Assembly: GCF_009764265.1 (NCBI RefSeq)
Contig: NZ_RWIR01000015.1
Span: 1-35,683 of the forward strand
Length of the DNA: 35,683 bases
Direction of reading: 5' to 3'
DNA from: Pseudomonas sp. PB101
GTDB lineage: Bacteria > Pseudomonadota > Gammaproteobacteria > Pseudomonadales > Pseudomonadaceae
The notes beneath the pieces were generated by a model, which saw only the letters and a program-made list of their open reading frames with translations, did no database searches and was not told the DNA's origin. This document shows positions 7,720 to 16,017 of the stretch, one piece after another; within the stretch, counting starts at the first letter, position 1; the number at the start of each line of letters is the position of its first letter. A program made the translations under genes and the position numbers.

Positions 7720-9384
7720 TTACATGTTCGGGTAAGTCGGGCCGCCAGCGCCTTCCGGCGTTACCCAGGTGATGTTCTGTGCAGGATCCTTGATGTCGCA
7801 GGTCTTGCAGTGAACGCAGTTCTGGGCGTTGATCTGGAAGCGCTTCTCGCCGTCTTCCTTGGTCACCACTTCATACACGCCGGCCGGGCAGTAACGCTGT
7901 GCCGGCTCATCGTACAGCGGCAGGTTCTTGCTGATCGGGATGCTTGGGTCTTTCAGCTTCAGGTGGCACGGTTGCTCTTCTTCGTGGTTGGTACCGGAGA
8001 TGAACACCGAGCTGAGTTTGTCGAAGCTGAGCTTGCCGTCGGGTTTCGGGTAGTCGATCTTCTTGCAGTCGGCCGCGAGCTTGAGGCAGGCGTAGTCCGG
8101 CTTGGTGTCGTGCAGGGTGAACGGCAGTTTGCCGCCGAAGATGTTCTGGTCGAGCCAGTTGAAACCACCACCGACGATCGCGCCGAACTTGTGGATCGCC
8201 GGGCCGAAGTTGCGGCTGGCGAACAGTTCTTCGTAGAGCCAGCTGTTCTTGAACGCATCGACGTAGCTGGTCAGCTCCTCAGTGCCATCCTTTTCGGCGA
8301 ACAGTGCTTCAGCCACCGATTCAGCGGCGAGCATGCCGGACTTCATCGCGGTGTGGCTGCCCTTGATCTTGGCGAAGTTCAGGGTGCCGAGGTCGCAACC
8401 GATCAGCGCGCCGCCCTTGAAGACCATTTTCGGCAGCGAGTTCAGGCCGCCCTTGCAGATGGCGCGCGCGCCGTAGCTGATGCGCTTGCCGCCTTCCAGG
8501 TACTGGGCCAGCACCGGGTGATGCTTGAGGCGCTGGAACTCGTCGAACGGCGACAGGTAGGTGTTGCTGTAGGACAAATCGACGATCAGGCCCACGAACA
8601 CCTGGTTGTTTTCCAGGTGATAGAGGAACGAACCACCGGTGTTCTCGGTGCCCATGATGTCCATCGGCCAACCGGCGGTGTGGACCACCAGGCCTGGCTG
8701 GTGCTTGGCCGGGTCGATTTCCCAGATTTCCTTCAGGCCGATGCCGTAGTGCTGGGCGTCGGCATCGCTGGCGAGGTTGTAGCGCTGGATCAGCTGCTTG
8801 CCGATGTGGCCGCGGCAACCTTCGGCGAACAGCGTGTACTTGCCACGCAGTTCCATGCCCGGGGTGTACAGGCCTTCTTTCGGATGGCCTTCGCGGTCGA
8901 CACCGAGGTCACCGGTGATGATCCCGCGCACCACGCCGTTCTCGTCGATCAGCGCTTCCTGGGCAGCGAAGCCCGGGTAGATTTCCACGCCCAGGTTTTC
9001 GGCCTGCGTGGCCAGCCAGCGGCACAGGTTGCCCAGGGAGATGATGTAGTTGCCTTCGTTGTGCATGGTCTTGGGCACAAAGAAGTCAGGGATCTTCTGC
9101 GCGCTTTCGGCATTCTTCAGCACGAAGATGTCGTCGCGGGTGACGGGGGTGTTCAGCGGCGCGCCGAGTTCTTTCCAGTCCGGGAACAGTTCGTTCAGGG
9201 CGCGTGGTTCGAACACGGCACCGGAGAGGATGTGAGCACCGACTTCGGAGCCTTTTTCGACCACGCAGACGCTGATTTCCTTACCGGCTTCGGCGGCCTT
9301 CTGCTTCAAGCGGCAGGCGGCGGAAAGACCAGCGGGGCCGGCACCGACGATGACAACGTCGAATTCCATGTATTCGCGTTCCAC
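7720..9384 (-). CDS. Electron transfer flavoprotein-ubiquinone oxidoreductase
   Basis: A monotopic inner-membrane enzyme that takes electrons from reduced ETF and passes them to ubiquinone, linking acyl-CoA, sarcosine and branched-chain amino-acid dehydrogenases to respiration. The 554-residue protein has an N-terminal FAD Rossmann motif (DVVIVGAGPAGLSAAC, about 9-24). The C-terminal [4Fe-4S] domain has cysteines in YCPAGVYEV and in NCVHCKTCDIKDP, close to the end. The start is GTG at 9384, supported by AGGAG a few bases upstream; an ATG five codons later (MEFDVV) is possible. It is transcribed divergently from etfB-etfA, its direct electron donor. Confidence 0.95.
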   Translation of the reverse strand: MEREYMEFDVVIVGAGPAGLSAACRLKQKAAEAGKEISVCVVEKGSEVGAHILSGAVFEPRALNELFPDWKELGAPLNTPVTRDDIFVLKNAESAQKIPDFFVPKTMHNEGNYIISLGNLCRWLATQAENLGVEIYPGFAAQEALIDENGVVRGIITGDLGVDREGHPKEGLYTPGMELRGKYTLFAEGCRGHIGKQLIQRYNLASDADAQHYGIGLKEIWEIDPAKHQPGLVVHTAGWPMDIMGTENTGGSFLYHLENNQVFVGLIVDLSYSNTYLSPFDEFQRLKHHPVLAQYLEGGKRISYGARAICKGGLNSLPKMVFKGGALIGCDLGTLNFAKIKGSHTAMKSGMLAAESVAEALFAEKDGTEELTSYVDAFKNSWLYEELFASRNFGPAIHKFGAIVGGGFNWLDQNIFGGKLPFTLHDTKPDYACLKLAADCKKIDYPKPDGKLSFDKLSSVFISGTNHEEEQPCHLKLKDPSIPISKNLPLYDEPAQRYCPAGVYEVVTKEDGEKRFQINAQNCVHCKTCDIKDPAQNITWVTPEGAGGPTYPNM

Positions 9385-9540
9385 AGGTTATCTCCTACTC
9401 AAGGCTCAACAGTTTTTTTTCTAATTTGGAGGTTGGGTGTCGCATCCATGAATTCCGGCGCAACGCCGAAAGCGGACAATCGATTGACCACCTTTCTCTT
9501 TGGGTGGCGCATTATATCTACACCACTCTCAGCGTCCAAT

Positions 9541-9552
9541 ACAAACGTTTGT
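9541..9552. promoter_or_regulatory. Candidate PsrA/TetR-type operator palindrome
   Basis: ACAAACGTTTGT is a perfect 12-bp palindrome about 160 bp upstream of the ETF-QO start and 380 bp upstream of etfB. PsrA, the long-chain fatty-acid-sensing TetR regulator of Pseudomonas, recognises CAAAC/GTTTG half-sites and is linked to etf and acyl-CoA dehydrogenase genes. Here the half-sites abut with no spacer, whereas the usual motif has 2-4 bp between them, so the assignment is tentative. Confidence 0.4.
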
Positions 9553-9684
9553 TTGAATTGGCTCAAAGCCAGAGAAATCAAAGTCACGCGCCTTATGAAC
9601 GGCTATTTTGGCGTATTGACCGGAATAGGCGTTCCGGTCAAGATACGGTCGGTTTTGCGCTCGCCGTAGGCTGACTGTTGGTTT

Positions 9685-9862
9685 CAAGAGCACCTCTAAA
9701 GACAGGGCGATGGCCGTAGAGAGTGATGCGCCATGCGGGTTTGGCGCGAAGTTTACACGCCGCGATGTTGAATGACTCGTCAGTCACCACTGACGAACGG
9801 TCATGCAGAACATGAGCGACGGTCACTTGACACGTTTGCCGGCGTTTTTAGAGGTGCCCTTG
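9685..9862. repeat. Inverted-repeat-bounded element in the etf gap (MITE-like)
   Basis: The left arm CAAGAGCACCTCTAAA (9685-9700) and right arm TTTAGAGGTGCCCTTG (9847-9862) are reverse complements at 15 of 16 positions. The bounded unit is 178 bp with no convincing gene. No target-site duplication is visible outside the arms (GTTT against CGCC). It could be a decayed small transposon, a very long-loop mRNA structure, or paired operators. Confidence 0.5.
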
Positions 9863-9932
9863 CGCCCGATGAGCATCAACCGCCAGGTTCGCCCAGGCGA
9901 TTTTCTTTTCACCGGAGAGTAACGAGGAATCC

Positions 9933-10682
9933 ATGAAGGTTCTTGTAGCTGTCAAACGCGTTGTGGATTACAACGTCAAGGTTCGCGTCAAGGCGGACAA
10001 TTCCGGCGTCGATCTTGCCAACGTCAAGATGTCGATGAACCCGTTCTGCGAGATCGCCGTGGAAGAAGCCGTACGCCTGAAAGAGAAAGGTGTTGCGACT
10101 GAAATCGTCGTCGTCTCCGTAGGCCCGTCCACCGCTCAAGAGCAACTGCGCACCGCGCTGGCTCTGGGTGCCGACCGCGCCATCCTCGTAGAAAACGCCG
10201 AAGACCTGACTTCCCTGGCTGTTGCCAAACTGTTGAAAGCTGTTGTCGACAAGGAACAGCCTCAGCTGGTGATCCTTGGCAAACAAGCCATCGACAGCGA
10301 CAACAACCAGACCGGCCAGATGCTCGCTGCACTGAGCGGCTACGGTCAGGGCACGTTCGCTTCGAAAGTCGAAATCAGCGGCGACAGCGTAGCTGTTACC
10401 CGTGAAGTCGACGGCGGCGCGCAGACAGTTTCCCTGAAGCTGCCGGCCATCGTCACCACCGACCTGCGTCTGAACGAGCCGCGCTACGCGTCTCTGCCAA
10501 ACATCATGAAAGCCAAGAAGAAGCCTCTCGAAGTGCTGACTCCGGACGCTTTGGGCGTTTCCACCGCCTCCACCAACAAGACCATCAAAGTCGAAGCGCC
10601 GGCTGCACGCAGCGCGGGTATCAAGGTCAAGTCGGTGGCTGAACTGGTCGAGAAACTGAAAAACGAAGCGAAGGTAATCTAA
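9933..10682 (+). CDS. etfB: Electron transfer flavoprotein beta subunit
   Basis: With EtfA it forms the soluble FAD/AMP heterodimer that accepts electrons from acyl-CoA and related dehydrogenases. The 249-residue protein opens [20 protein letters not shown] and carries the ETF-beta signature region (about 120-160: [20 protein letters not shown], then [20 protein letters not shown]). The GAGAGTAACGAGGA leader supplies the ribosome site. It is followed two bases later by etfA, so the two are translated as a pair in matched amounts. It is divergent from ETF-QO, completing the electron route in one locus. Confidence 0.96.
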   Translation: MKVLVAVKRVVDYNVKVRVKADNSGVDLANVKMSMNPFCEIAVEEAVRLKEKGVATEIVVVSVGPSTAQEQLRTALALGADRAILVENAEDLTSLAVAKLLKAVVDKEQPQLVILGKQAIDSDNNQTGQMLAALSGYGQGTFASKVEISGDSVAVTREVDGGAQTVSLKLPAIVTTDLRLNEPRYASLPNIMKAKKKPLEVLTPDALGVSTASTNKTIKVEAPAARSAGIKVKSVAELVEKLKNEAKVI

Positions 10683-10684
10683 TT

Positions 10685-11614
10685 ATGACTATCTTGGTAA
10701 TCGCTGAGCACGACAACAAGGTTGTGGCGCCTGCCACCCTGAACACCGTTGCTGCCGCCGCCAAAATCGGTGGCGACATCCACGTTCTGGTTGCTGGCCA
10801 GGGCGTTGGCGCCGTGGCTGAAGCCGCTGCGAAAATCGCTGGCGTGGCTAAAGTGCTGGTAGCTGATAACGCTGCCTACGCTCACCAACTGCCGGAAAAC
10901 GTCGCTCCTCTGGTAGCAGAGTTGGGCAAGGGCTACAGCCACATCCTGGCTGCCGCTACTTCCAACGGCAAAAACATCCTGCCGCGCGTTGCCGCTGCAC
11001 TGGACGTTGACCAGATATCCGAGATCATCTCGGTAGAAAGCGCCGACACCTTCAAGCGTCCGATCTATGCCGGTAACGCCATCGCTACCGTTCAATCGAA
11101 CGCCGCAGTGAAAGTGATCACCGTGCGTGCCACCGGTTTCGACCCGGTTGCCGCTGAAGGTGGTTCGGCTGCCGTTGAAGCCGTTGCTGCTGCCCACGAC
11201 GCTGGCATCTCCAGCTTCGTCGGTGAAGAGCTGGCCAAGTCCGATCGTCCGGAACTGACCGCTGCCAAGATCGTCGTTTCCGGCGGTCGCGGCATGCAGA
11301 ACGGCGACAACTTCAAACACCTGTACGCCCTGGCCGACAAGCTGGGCGCTGCCGTTGGTGCTTCGCGCGCCGCGGTCGACGCAGGTTTTGTTCCGAACGA
11401 CATGCAGGTCGGTCAGACCGGCAAGATCGTTGCTCCACAGCTGTACATCGCCGTCGGTATCTCCGGCGCGATCCAGCACCTGGCCGGCATGAAAGACTCC
11501 AAAGTGATCGTTGCGATCAACAAGGACGAAGAAGCGCCGATCTTCCAGGTGGCCGATTACGGCCTGGTGGCGGACCTGTTCGAAGCCATCCCTGAGCTGG
11601 AGAAGCTGGTCTAA
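10685..11614 (+). CDS. etfA: Electron transfer flavoprotein alpha subunit
   Basis: The FAD-binding partner of EtfB. The 309-residue protein has an N-terminal alpha/beta domain ([14 protein letters not shown]) and the conserved C-terminal FAD domain, with [14 protein letters not shown] near residue 200. The family signature [20 protein letters not shown] precedes [20 protein letters not shown]. It starts two bases after the etfB stop, with AAGG at the end of etfB acting as ribosome site. A strong intrinsic terminator closes the operon 23 bp downstream. Confidence 0.96.
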   Translation: MTILVIAEHDNKVVAPATLNTVAAAAKIGGDIHVLVAGQGVGAVAEAAAKIAGVAKVLVADNAAYAHQLPENVAPLVAELGKGYSHILAAATSNGKNILPRVAAALDVDQISEIISVESADTFKRPIYAGNAIATVQSNAAVKVITVRATGFDPVAAEGGSAAVEAVAAAHDAGISSFVGEELAKSDRPELTAAKIVVSGGRGMQNGDNFKHLYALADKLGAAVGASRAAVDAGFVPNDMQVGQTGKIVAPQLYIAVGISGAIQHLAGMKDSKVIVAINKDEEAPIFQVADYGLVADLFEAIPELEKLV

Positions 11615-11636
11615 TCCGGCTGCTTCACTTATAAAG

Positions 11637-11666
11637 AGCCCGACCTTATGGTCGGGCTTTTTTTTT
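11637..11666 (+). terminator. Rho-independent terminator of etfBA
   Basis: A perfect 9-bp GC-rich stem, AGCCCGACC-TTAT-GGTCGGGCT (11637-11658), is followed by a continuous T run (11659-11666). Confidence 0.92.
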
Positions 11667-11679
11667 GCCTTTTTCCCTT

Positions 11680-11704
11680 GTGGGAGCAAGCTCGCTCCTA
11701 CAGG
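11680..11704. repeat. Solitary degenerate REP unit
   Basis: GTGGGAGCAAGCTCGCTCCTAC lies just after the etfA terminator and has no inverted partner nearby. Read on the minus strand it starts like a normal unit (GTAGGAGCGAGCTTGCTC) but ends CCCAC instead of GCGATGG, so it is a truncated or recombined copy. Confidence 0.6.
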
Positions 11705-11736
11705 GGGGGCATAACCGGTTTGAGGAGTGTATTGCC

Positions 11737-12573
11737 ATGGATCTGCGACCTGCGTGGAGCTTGTTGGGACTGGTGCTATTGCCGACGCTGTCTGTCGCCG
11801 CAGGCAAATGCGAACGCCTGGTGGTCACCGGCAGCCCTGACGCGCCGCCGTATCTGTGGCAAGACCCGCAGAACCCCAAACACCTGATCGGTGCCAGCGC
11901 CGATTTGCTGCAGCACGTGGCGGGGGAGTTGGGGCTCAAGGTCGAACTGCTGTATGCCGGCAAACGCGCCCAGGCCCTGGAGGAAGTGCGCAGCGGGCGC
12001 ATGGACATGCTGGCGGATGCGACGTTGACCGTCAGCGAGCTGGAGACCCTGGACTATATCCATCCTGCCTTGCTTGAAAACGACTACCTGGTCTGGACTC
12101 GCAAGGACTCGACGCTGGTCTACAACCAAGCACAGGACTTGCACGGCCATCCCGGTGCCGTGTCGGAAAAGGCCCGAATGACCCCGCCATTCAGCACCTT
12201 TGCCGGACAGCAACTGACCCTTGAGCGCACGTCCAGCCTGACCCAGGCCTTGCAGAAACTGCTGTTGGGCGAAGTCGAGTTTGTGCTGGCAGGACGCTAT
12301 TCAGGCATGGCGACCGCGCAGAGCCTGGGCATGGCCGCTGATCTGATTGCGCGCCCGCAACCGGTCGACAAGCCTGGCCTGTACCTGGCGATTTCCCATG
12401 ACTCGGCCTGCAACGATCCGTGGTTGCGCGGACAGTTGGCCAAAAAGATGACAGAATTGCCCGCGTCCGGACTGACGGAGGCCGTGTTGCTGCGCAATAT
12501 CGAGCGTTGGAAGGCACAGCGTTCACAACCGCAGCAACCCTCGCAACAACCCGTCAGTACCCCAAAACAGTAG
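11737..12573 (+). CDS. Periplasmic solute-binding-like protein (SBP_bac_3 type)
   Basis: The 278-residue protein has an N-terminal signal peptide (MDLRPAWSLLGLVLLPTLSV, cleavage near residue 21-22) and the bacterial family-3 solute-binding fold. Visible parts are RLVVTGSPDAPPYLW, then GASADLLQHVAGELGL, and RSGRMDMLADATLTVSELET, the region that usually precedes the ligand loop. The Gln/Pro-rich C-terminal tail is unusual for a free binding protein. No ABC permease or ATPase is nearby, so a sensory or cell-envelope role is as likely as transport. The start at 11737 follows GAGGA (11722-11726). It precedes two lipoprotein genes, with 9 bp to the next. Confidence 0.75.
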   Translation: MDLRPAWSLLGLVLLPTLSVAAGKCERLVVTGSPDAPPYLWQDPQNPKHLIGASADLLQHVAGELGLKVELLYAGKRAQALEEVRSGRMDMLADATLTVSELETLDYIHPALLENDYLVWTRKDSTLVYNQAQDLHGHPGAVSEKARMTPPFSTFAGQQLTLERTSSLTQALQKLLLGEVEFVLAGRYSGMATAQSLGMAADLIARPQPVDKPGLYLAISHDSACNDPWLRGQLAKKMTELPASGLTEAVLLRNIERWKAQRSQPQQPSQQPVSTPKQ

Positions 12574-12582
12574 GGATATTTA

Positions 12583-12939
12583 GTGAGTATTCGACCTCTT
12601 TTCGCTGCCGTGGCCATTGCCGCCCTGGCGGGTTGTGCAACCGATCCTGCGCCGAATGAACAATTTCGCCTGACCGAGCAGGCACTCGAACAGGCCCGGG
12701 CTGTGGGCGCCACCGCCGACGATGTGCCGGAAATGAAACTGGCCGAAGACAAGTTCAATCGCGCCAAGGGCAACATGGCTGACCAGTCCTTCAAGAACGC
12801 ACGCATGCGGGCCGAACAGGCCGAACTCGATGCGCGCCTGGCTGAAGCCAAGGTGTTGACGGCCAAGAGCGAAGAACAGTTGAACGTGCTCAACACCCGC
12901 ATCGCCCGCCTGCGCAAGCAACTGGGAGATGCCGAATGA
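12583..12939 (+). CDS. DUF4398-type small lipoprotein
   Basis: The 118-residue protein starts at GTG and has a lipoprotein signal: a hydrophobic segment ending in L-A-G-C with the acylated Cys18. After a short linker the rest is an alpha-helical, Ala/Glu-rich repeat (LTEQALEQARAVGA, KFNRAKGNMADQSFKNARMR, ARLAEAKVLTAKSEEQLNVL) typical of DUF4398 and likely to form a coiled coil. It probably lies on the inner face of the outer membrane. Its stop overlaps the next start in an ATGA, so the two are translationally coupled. The molecular function is not known to me. Confidence 0.8.
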   Translation: MSIRPLFAAVAIAALAGCATDPAPNEQFRLTEQALEQARAVGATADDVPEMKLAEDKFNRAKGNMADQSFKNARMRAEQAELDARLAEAKVLTAKSEEQLNVLNTRIARLRKQLGDAE

Positions 12940-13748
12940 GCCTCAAGAGCAAAGCCCTCGGCAGTTTGATCCTGGCAGGTTGCGCGACACTGTCCGGTTG
13001 CGTCAGCCAGCACAGCGAGACTGCGTTGCAGCAGGCCGGTACCGACTTTCAGAAGGTCAAGGAAGACTCCAATGTGCTGCGAATCGCTCCCAAGGACGTG
13101 ATTCGCGCCGGTGAGTCCCTGGCCCGTGCCGATCGCCTGTCCAGCTATTGGGGCAGCGGTTCGGACGTGGTGCATTACGCCTACCTGAGCCAGCGCTACA
13201 GCGCTATTGCCCGGGAACACACCAATCAGGCGCTCAACGAAGAGCAAGCGGCAAAACTCGAACTGGAACGCCAGCGCCTGCAACTGGCGCTGCGTGAATC
13301 GAAACTGTTCAGCGTGCAGCAGCAAGGCAAATGGCTCGAAGAGCAGATCCTCGCATTGACCACCACCCAGACCGACCGCGGCCTGGTGATGACGTTGGGC
13401 GACATGCTGTTCGATACCGGCGAAGCGGAGCTGAAACCTTCGGCCAACCGCGTGGTGTTGAAGATCGTGCAGTTCCTGCAACTCAACCCCAAGCGTGTGG
13501 TGCGGATCGAAGGTTATACGGACAGTACCGGCGGCAAGCAGGAAAACCTCAAGCTGTCCCGCGACCGCGCGCAATCGGTGGCTGATGTGCTGATTGACCT
13601 GGGTATCGACGACAAGCGCATCAAGGTCGAAGGTTATGGCGACGAGTATCCCGTGGACGCGAATGCGTCGGAACGGGGCAGGGCGCAGAATCGTCGGGTG
13701 GAAATTGTGTTTTCCGACGAAAACGGCCAGCTCGGCGCCGCCCGCTAA
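12936..13748 (+). CDS. OmpA-family lipoprotein with DUF4398-like N-terminus
   Basis: The 270-residue protein has a lipoprotein-type signal with two candidate lipoboxes, LAGC (Cys16) and LSGC (Cys22). A helical DUF4398-like region (about 30-140) follows. A C-terminal OmpA/Pal-like peptidoglycan-binding domain (about 145-262) carries MLFDTGEAELKPSA, RIEGYTDSTG, LSRDRAQSVADVL and GYGDEYPV. The Asp and Arg of the TDSTG and LSRDRA motifs are those that hold diaminopimelate in this family. It is translationally coupled to the preceding lipoprotein and probably partners it, tethering the outer membrane to the wall. A terminator follows. Confidence 0.87.
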   Translation: MSLKSKALGSLILAGCATLSGCVSQHSETALQQAGTDFQKVKEDSNVLRIAPKDVIRAGESLARADRLSSYWGSGSDVVHYAYLSQRYSAIAREHTNQALNEEQAAKLELERQRLQLALRESKLFSVQQQGKWLEEQILALTTTQTDRGLVMTLGDMLFDTGEAELKPSANRVVLKIVQFLQLNPKRVVRIEGYTDSTGGKQENLKLSRDRAQSVADVLIDLGIDDKRIKVEGYGDEYPVDANASERGRAQNRRVEIVFSDENGQLGAAR

Positions 13749-13767
13749 GGGTTGCGTCGCTGGAAAG

Positions 13768-13798
13768 CCCGGCCTGCCATGCAGCGCCGGGTTTTTTT
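13768..13798 (+). terminator. Rho-independent terminator after the OmpA-family gene
   Basis: CCCGGC (13768-13773) and GCCGGG (13786-13791) form the stem with an inner partly paired CTGCCATGCAG segment. A run of seven T (13792-13798) follows. Confidence 0.8.
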
Positions 13799-13820
13799 AC
13801 GCCTGCCGATTAGCGCACAA

Positions 13821-13903
13821 AACAGTACAGATTTTGCTGACACTGCACTGTACGGTCGACTATTGTGGCAACTGTCCCCGTACACTTCTAAACTGTTCCG
13901 GTA
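13821..13903. promoter_or_regulatory. Repeated ACTGT sites upstream of the MocR gene
   Basis: The gap before the regulator contains ACTGTACGGT (13847), ACTGTCCCCGT (13871) and ACTGTTCCGGT (13892) on the plus strand. The starts are 24 and 21 bp apart, roughly two helical turns. A reverse copy, AACAGTACAG (13821), lies further upstream. MocR regulators commonly bind direct repeats in their own promoter, so these are candidate autoregulatory operators. Found by eye only. Confidence 0.4.
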
Positions 13904-13949
13904 TTGTTTCACACAAGAATAAAATGCCCGTGAAATCGAGTGCTGCGTC

Positions 13950-15389
13950 ATGACCAATCTTTTGCTCTACCAACGTATTGCTCAACAACTGGCCGAAGAC
14001 ATCCGCCGTGGGGTCTATCAGCCGGGAGAGCGCGTGCCTTCGGTGCGCAAGATGAGCTCGCAGCTCAATGTCAGCCATGCGACGGTATTGCAGGCGTATG
14101 CCAATCTCGAAGATCAGGGGCTGATCCGCGCCCGGCCGCAGTCGGGTTACTACGTGCACCAGACGCCGGCACTCACCGCGCCGACGCCGGACATCGCCCG
14201 GGTCGAACGCCCGGGCCTGGTCACCCGCAGCAGCATCATTCAACAAGTGCTGGTCGAATCCCGTCGTGAAGGCGTCTTTCCGCTGGGCGCCGCAGTGCCG
14301 AGCGTCGATTATTTGCCGGTGCGGGCGCTGCATCAGCAATTGGCCAAGGTCACCCGTTTCCATAGCCCGCGGGCTTTCAGTTACATGTTCAGCCCCGGTT
14401 TCGAGCCGTTGCGCCGACAGGTGGCGATCCGCATGCGCGATGCCGGCGTGGTGGTCGATCCGTCGGAAGTGGTGATCACCCACGGCTGCGTCGATGCGCT
14501 GCAGATGTCCTTGCGCGTGCTGACCCGTCCGGGCGATCTGATCGCGGCCGAGTCGCCGACCTATTACGGCTTGCTGCAACTGGCCGACCTGTTGGGTCTC
14601 AAGGTCATCGAGATCCCCAGCGATCCGGCCACGGGCATGAGCCTGGAAGCCCTGCAACTGGCCGCCAACCAATGGTCGATCAAGGCGTTGGTGCTGACCA
14701 CGCGGCTGAGCAATCCGTTGGGCGGCACCATGCCCGAAGAACGGCAGAAACAACTGCTGCGCCTGGCGTCGGACTTCGATATCCAGATTGTCGAAGACGA
14801 TATCTATGGCGAGCTGATGTTCGAACAGGGGCGCACCAAGTCCCTCAAGGCCTACGATCGGCTGGACCGGGTGATCTATTGCTCGAGCTTCTCGAAAACC
14901 CTGTCGCCTGGCGTGCGGATCGGCTGGATGATTGCCGGCAAGTATCAGCAGGAAATCCAGCGCTTGCAGACGTTCAGTACGCATTCTGCGTGCAGCGTGA
15001 CCCAGATGGGCATTGCCGCTTACCTGGAAAATGGCGGGTACGACCGGCATTTGCGTTTCATTCGCCAGGAATACCGCAAGAACCTTAGTGCCTTCCAGCT
15101 GGCGGTGCAGCAGTATTTCCCGGAAGGCACGCAGATGACCCGCCCTACCGGTGGCTTCATCCTGTGGGTCAGTCTGCCGGGACGGGTCAACACTCAGGAG
15201 TTGCACGTGCGGGCACTGCAGCAGGGCATCAGCATTGCGCCGGGACTGATCTTCAGTAACACCGAGCAATTCAATCACTGCATTCGCCTCAATTGCGGCA
15301 TCCCGTGGAACCGTGAAGCCGAGCGCGCATTGATGACCCTGGGCATGCTGGCCACCCAGCTCTGCCAGGAGATGACTGGCGGTTTGTAA
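13950..15389 (+). CDS. MocR-type regulator: GntR DNA-binding domain fused to class I aminotransferase domain
   Basis: The 479-residue fusion has an N-terminal GntR winged helix (residues 1-70; ERVPSVRKMSSQLNVSHATV is the helix-turn-helix). An aminotransferase fold I domain (about 100-470) follows. The PLP residues are present: SNPLGG (Asn255), EDDIYGEL (Asp284, Tyr286), Lys316 in SSFSKTLSPG as Schiff-base lysine, and a conserved Arg323. It is therefore probably a PLP-sensing transcription factor rather than an enzyme. Its target may be itself through the repeats upstream; neighbours give no clear pathway. The ribosome site before ATG 13950 is weak (GAG at about 13938-13940). Confidence 0.87.
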   Translation: MTNLLLYQRIAQQLAEDIRRGVYQPGERVPSVRKMSSQLNVSHATVLQAYANLEDQGLIRARPQSGYYVHQTPALTAPTPDIARVERPGLVTRSSIIQQVLVESRREGVFPLGAAVPSVDYLPVRALHQQLAKVTRFHSPRAFSYMFSPGFEPLRRQVAIRMRDAGVVVDPSEVVITHGCVDALQMSLRVLTRPGDLIAAESPTYYGLLQLADLLGLKVIEIPSDPATGMSLEALQLAANQWSIKALVLTTRLSNPLGGTMPEERQKQLLRLASDFDIQIVEDDIYGELMFEQGRTKSLKAYDRLDRVIYCSSFSKTLSPGVRIGWMIAGKYQQEIQRLQTFSTHSACSVTQMGIAAYLENGGYDRHLRFIRQEYRKNLSAFQLAVQQYFPEGTQMTRPTGGFILWVSLPGRVNTQELHVRALQQGISIAPGLIFSNTEQFNHCIRLNCGIPWNREAERALMTLGMLATQLCQEMTGGL

Positions 15390-15469
15390 CAGGCAGCTAC
15401 TTCGCTTGTCTTGTGGGCTGCAACAGGCGAGCATATGCACCTCTGCCGTTTGCACCCACCGTGGGATAC

Positions 15470-15949
15470 ATGAAACCTATTTTTCCTGCCGCCTGGCTTT
15501 TGCTCTGTCTGTTGATGAGTGTTCAGCCAGCATCCGTCGTTGCCGCCCCCGAGCAGGAACAGACTACCGGCAGTTTCCACGTCGCACCGATCAAGTCCGA
15601 ACCTGTAAAAAAAGCCGCGCCGGCCAGGAAACCGGCGACACCGGTGAAAAAACGCCCGCCCATTGCCTCCAAGTCGAAACCGGCCAGTGAGGTGGCAAAG
15701 ACCGCGCTTCCGTCTGCCAACCTGGATCTGAGCTTGCCCCGGGACATGGTTCAGGAGCTGAAGCCGGTCGGCACGGTGCCGCTGGTCAAGCGCGAACCGC
15801 TGTTACCCCAACTGTTCGGTGACAAAAGCGGCAGCAGCCCGTTCCAGCTCAACGGCCGCCTGCTCAACAATGAAATGCAGCTGCAACTGCGCAATGAAGA
15901 GCGTCGCGAGGTCGAAGGCGCGGCACTGGATTTCGAGTTCAAGCAGTAA
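15470..15949 (+). CDS. Small exported Lys/Pro/Ala-rich protein of unknown function
   Basis: I do not recognise this 159-residue protein. It has a clear Sec signal peptide (hydrophobic WLLLCLLMSV, cleavage near Val-Ala-Ala, residue 26). A basic low-complexity stretch (about 45-85: KKAAPARKPATPVKKRPP and similar) resembles the Lys/Pro-rich linkers of periplasm-spanning proteins. The acidic/neutral C-terminus contains LNGRLLNNEMQLQLRNEE and ends DFEFKQ. The low-complexity part tends to be misannotated as an IF-2 N-terminal region. It follows the MocR gene by 80 bp and may share its transcript. A TTG further upstream is in frame but would interrupt the signal peptide. Confidence 0.65.
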   Translation: MKPIFPAAWLLLCLLMSVQPASVVAAPEQEQTTGSFHVAPIKSEPVKKAAPARKPATPVKKRPPIASKSKPASEVAKTALPSANLDLSLPRDMVQELKPVGTVPLVKREPLLPQLFGDKSGSSPFQLNGRLLNNEMQLQLRNEERREVEGAALDFEFKQ

Positions 15950-16017
15950 CCTGATCCGCGAGCCGCAGACCAGACGCTTTGTCGGAGACTGGCCGGTCAC
16001 GCGTGTTTGTACTGAAA

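Larger units (their letters stand above)
9385..9932. promoter_or_regulatory. 548-bp divergent etf intergenic region
   Basis: It must hold the promoters of both ETF-QO (minus) and etfBA (plus). I see a perfect 12-bp palindrome ACAAACGTTTGT (9541-9552), and a 16-bp inverted repeat with one mismatch flanking 146 bp (arms 9685-9700 and 9847-9862). A small symmetric block CAGTCACCACTGAC lies inside that interval. A TTGACA hexamer at 9827-9832 has no convincing -10 partner at normal spacing. No coding sequence is convincing. A 62-codon frame on the minus strand (9638-9826) covers one arm but has no recognisable product. Confidence 0.5.

Noticed and set aside
7708..9669. A 653-codon open frame on the plus strand opposite the ETF-QO gene
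   Set aside because: It is antisense to a gene with complete family motifs, has low-complexity Val/Ala/Gly/Arg composition, and arises from the high-GC codon bias.
9638..9826. A 62-codon minus-strand frame in the etf gap
   Set aside because: It has no ribosome site and no recognisable product, and it runs across one arm of the inverted repeat; probably chance.
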